This document shows positions 61,590-64,000 of a stretch of 64,000 nt of DNA, in pieces. The position numbers were made by a program, and so were the translations under genes. Below the pieces are notes generated by a model. That model saw only the letters and a list, made by a program, of their open reading frames with translations. It did no database searches and was not told where the DNA came from. Position 1 is the stretch's first letter. Each line of letters begins with the position of its first letter. The stretch spans positions 5,248,461-5,312,460 of the forward strand of contig CM034139.1 of assembly GCA_019914995.1 (NCBI GenBank), written 5' to 3'. This stretch comes from Acanthochlamys bracteata (Eukaryota > Streptophyta > Magnoliopsida > Pandanales > Velloziaceae).

Positions 61590-62300
61590 TTCAAGTAGCT
61601 TGTTCTGCAACTTTTTTTTGATTGTCATGGAAATTAATGCATGCCATCAAACAATGTTTTGGGCAAGAACTAGAATATATTGGCCGCCTGTGAGACGGCA
61701 GCCGGCATGTACTTGTATATCCAACATATCTACAACCAAACATCCCTACACATGTATTATGCTCTTGGATCCCTTTAAATCTTGCAACGATTTATCTAAC
61801 AAAGGGTGCGTTTGGCATCCCAACAAAGTTGTGCATAATATTACAATAGGTTGTTTTACAATTTTCTATATATGGATGACTTGTGCGTTCATATTCATGC
61901 AAACTAATTTTCTTTTCAAATTATTTATAATTGTTTTTCTAAAGAAGTTTTATTTTTTTAAGCTATTCAAAGCAGAGTATAAGACGTAATTTGGGCCCTT
62001 ACAGATAGAAGAACCATTAGGCCTAGATGTGGGCCTGCTGTATCAGCATTTGTTAGGCTAGATGTGCTAAGACTATTAGGCTCTGCTTTTTACACATAAA
62101 AGTTATTTTTTTCTATAAAAATTATTTTTAATTTATTTTTTGTTATAAATAATTATAAAGGATTATCTTTAATTTTTTTTCAATAAGAAATTATTTTTAA
62201 CGATATTAATTTTAATAATTTATTTTAACAAACGAATTTCGATCGAAAACACAAAAGTCCAATCCTACTAAAAGATCAGCAATCTCCATTGCCCAGAGAA
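61590..62300. other. Spacer after LEA gene 4
   Basis: 3' UTR and intergenic DNA; an ORF of 149 codons on + (61540-61989) overlaps the end of LEA 4 in another frame and looks random. AT-rich block at 62100-62230. Confidence 0.45.
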
Positions 62301-62352
62301 ATGGCTTCAGCTCAGGATCAGTTCAATGCCGGGAAAACAAGTTGAGCTCGAC
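62301..62352 (+). pseudogene. First-exon remnant of another LEA copy
   Basis: Reads MASAQDQFNAGKTS then a stop, then ARL; the intact gene 3 reads MASAQNDLKFNAGETKGRAQ. The start context (AGAGAAATGGCTTCAGCTCA) is also shared with the genes. The match ends within a few bases of a family A MITE-like element, and no later LEA exon is found downstream. Dead fragment of a host gene. Confidence 0.75.
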
Positions 62353-62357
62353 TTAAC

Positions 62358-62646
62358 CGTGTTTCATATATTCGTAATTAAGTTTTATAAAAATAAAAAT
62401 TAAAATATAAAATTTATTAAAAAATAAAGTAGAAGTAAAATTTAGTATTTATATTTCAATAGATTTTAAAAATATATTAAAAATTGAAAGATATAATTAT
62501 ATTAAAAAATATGTAAATAAAAAAATTAAAATAAAAATTTTGAATGTAAAAATTAAATTCTAAATTTTTTATATAATTAAAGTATATAAATTGTTTAAAA
62601 TTTAAAATTTGATAAAAAAATAAAATTATGGCAGTTCGAAATACCC
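62358..62646 (+). mobile_element. MITE-like element, family A, copy 7, next to the LEA remnant
   Basis: From CGTGTTTCATATATTCGTAA to GGCAGTTCGAAATACCC. Internal marks TTTAGTATTTATATTTCAAT and AAATTCTAAATTTTTTATAT match copies 2 and 6. It starts about 15 bp after the LEA reading frame ends. Confidence 0.6.
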
Positions 62647-63150
62647 ACTTAAAAAAATTGTAGAGAGTAGGGACGTTTGGCGGACCTCCATCTTTTCGTT
62701 TCATTTATATTTTTTAACAAAATTTTTATAATATTTTATATAAAAAATTTTTGAAATAAAACAAAAATAAAATTTTAAACTCCAATTAACTTTAAACTTG
62801 TATACACAGTACTCATCTTAGTTAGATGCTGTTTGATTGAGTTTTTAATTCATTTTTATCATAATTTTTATAATATTATAAAAATTAATTATAATATTTT
62901 ATAAAATTTTAATTTTATTAATAATAATAATATTATTATTATTATTTTATTAAAAAAGTTTGTTTCTATAGAATTTTTTAATATTATTCAGAAATTCTTT
63001 TTAAAGAAAGTTCAAATAATTAATTATCCAAAACTTGCACTGTCCAAGTTAACTACGCATTTTGCACAAAGTTCCTACTTCCTACGATGATGGCACTTAC
63101 GGAAATACAGCAAATCATAAGAGCGAAAAAGAGAATCTTTCTCAATCTCA
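62647..63150. other. AT-rich spacer
   Basis: Two further AT blocks (62690-62780 and 62830-63010, the first introduced by GACGTTTGGCGGAC, similar to family B ends). No gene. Confidence 0.45.
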
Positions 63151-63247
63151 TTACGCCCAAACCCTATAAATAGCTCACTAAACTGTCGCTACGTTTCTCT
63201 CTCTCTCTTCACGAGATAAACCGATTCTGCAAAATTTTCGCGGCGCG
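63151..63247 (+). promoter_or_regulatory. Core promoter and leader of the PB1-domain gene
   Basis: ACGCCCAAACCCTATAAATAG combines a telo-box (AAACCCTA, about 63159-63166) with an overlapping TATA box (TATAAATA, 63165-63172). A TCTCTCTCTC pyrimidine patch follows near 63197, a common plant leader feature. The start codon is 63248. Confidence 0.65.
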
Positions 63248-64000
63248 ATGAAGAATTCTCCTTCGGCTAAGAAGCCGCAGGCGGAGAAGCTGAAGCTTCT
63301 CGTCAGCTATGGAGGAGCTTTCAATAAGAGAGCTAGTTCCGGTGGACTTCATTACTCCGGCGAATCTCGTCTGATCGCCGTCGATCGAAGAAGTTGCTAT
63401 TCAATCTCTGTAATCCTCCGTCGTCTCTCCGACCTACGAGTTCCTCTACCTTCTTATTTCGCATTATACTATCGGTTCAAGTCCGGCGATTTATCACCGA
63501 TCTCCTCAGACAATGATCTCCGCAACATGATTGATGAACGCGATTCCCTCGCCTTCCGATCATTGCCCCACCGGCCTCGTCTATACATTTGCTCTGTTTC
63601 TACTGATGGAATGGAAAATCACTATCTAGGTTTTCCGGTTTGTTTTTTCCAGGAGTCGAGTTCTGGAGAGATCGGTTACTCTGTTCCTGGGGTTTTGAGT
63701 AAAGAGAATTTGGACGTAGGGAATGCTGATCCATGGAGTGAAAGCAAGAACAATCATAAAAATAGAGTTGGATTTCATTTTATAAGTTCTCCCCTTGTTC
63801 GCTCTGTAAGAAATTCTAATTCAGGAGAAATTAGTAAAGAAAATGTGGATGGAAAGGCTATTGATGTCTGGAACAAGACGAACAGTAGGGTCCTAACATT
63901 GAAAATTGTTACCAGGAATTCTAGACCTTCAAGTATCTCTCAGATGAAAGGTAGAAATAATAGAGGTGGCAGCAGCAGTGATGCGTCGTTGTCCTGCACT
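63248..64000 (+). CDS. PB1-domain protein, N-terminal part
   Basis: Open for 251 codons to the window edge with no stop. Residues about 14-118 form a PB1 domain: KLKLLVSYGGAFNKRASSGG (the basic-cluster strand), then SRLIAVDRRSCYSISVILRR, and the acidic end SPISSDNDLRNMIDERDSL, equivalent to the OPCA motif. PB1 domains pair through these faces; plant proteins with one PB1 include RAF-like kinases, NLPs and PB1-only proteins. The sequence after the domain is Ser/Asn-rich and gives no family hint. Whether a kinase follows cannot be seen. Confidence 0.85.
   Translation, partial: MKNSPSAKKPQAEKLKLLVSYGGAFNKRASSGGLHYSGESRLIAVDRRSCYSISVILRRLSDLRVPLPSYFALYYRFKSGDLSPISSDNDLRNMIDERDSLAFRSLPHRPRLYICSVSTDGMENHYLGFPVCFFQESSSGEIGYSVPGVLSKENLDVGNADPWSESKNNHKNRVGFHFISSPLVRSVRNSNSGEISKENVDGKAIDVWNKTNSRVLTLKIVTRNSRPSSISQMKGRNNRGGSSSDASLSCT

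Noticed and set aside
61540-61989. 149-codon ORF on + after LEA 4
   Set aside because: Starts inside the last LEA exon in another frame, has no domain or conserved motif.

Overview
This is a 64 kb piece of a nuclear plant genome, almost certainly a eudicot. Genes are split by GT-AG introns, intergenic DNA is very AT-rich, promoters carry plant motifs (TGGGCC/T 'site II' boxes, telo-box, ABREs), and the proteins are plant families. I see nothing bacterial, organellar or viral. Most exon models below were rebuilt by hand from splice sites, and the summed exon lengths keep frame in each one.

Layout. 0-8.75 kb (-): most of an RNA cytidine acetyltransferase (NAT10/Kre33 type), running off the left edge. 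It shares a 273 bp divergent promoter with PDF1A, an organellar peptide deformylase (9.0-11.0 kb, +). Then come TRAPPC2/sedlin (15.1-17.2 kb, +), an LC8-type dynein light chain with an N-terminal extension (18.2-18.8 kb, +), a small MAPK-substrate-like protein (19.9-20.3 kb, -), an F-box/kelch-type protein (21.1-22.2 kb, -), a plant membrane protein of unknown function (24.8-26.5 kb, +), an Asp/Glu-racemase-family protein (28.7-31.8 kb, +), a triple CCCH zinc-finger protein (32.5-33.6 kb, -), a biotin/lipoyl-domain protein without the biotinyl lysine (34.9-38.3 kb, -), a triple RanBP2-type zinc-finger protein (41.1-42.1 kb, -) and the JAMM deubiquitinase BRCC36 (46.1-50.1 kb, -).

52.7-62.4 kb holds a tandem array of group-3 LEA (late embryogenesis abundant) genes, all on +. 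Four are intact and two are decayed, and three of the intact ones have ABREs close upstream. The window ends in the first exon of a PB1-domain protein (63.2 kb onward).

The gaps are littered with short (about 220-340 bp), extremely AT-rich, MITE-like elements of at least two recurring families, densest around the LEA array and at 22.6-24.5, 38.9-40.3 and 57-59 kb.

Most notable points: two separate AT-AC introns with U12-type signals (TRAPPC2 and BRCC36); a GC-AG intron in NAT10; a LEA array whose members have lost complementary introns; and gene order matching, from memory, Arabidopsis At1g15390-15400-15410 and its duplicate near At1g80180-80500. No frankly new system stands out. The array and the minor-spliceosome introns are the best leads.
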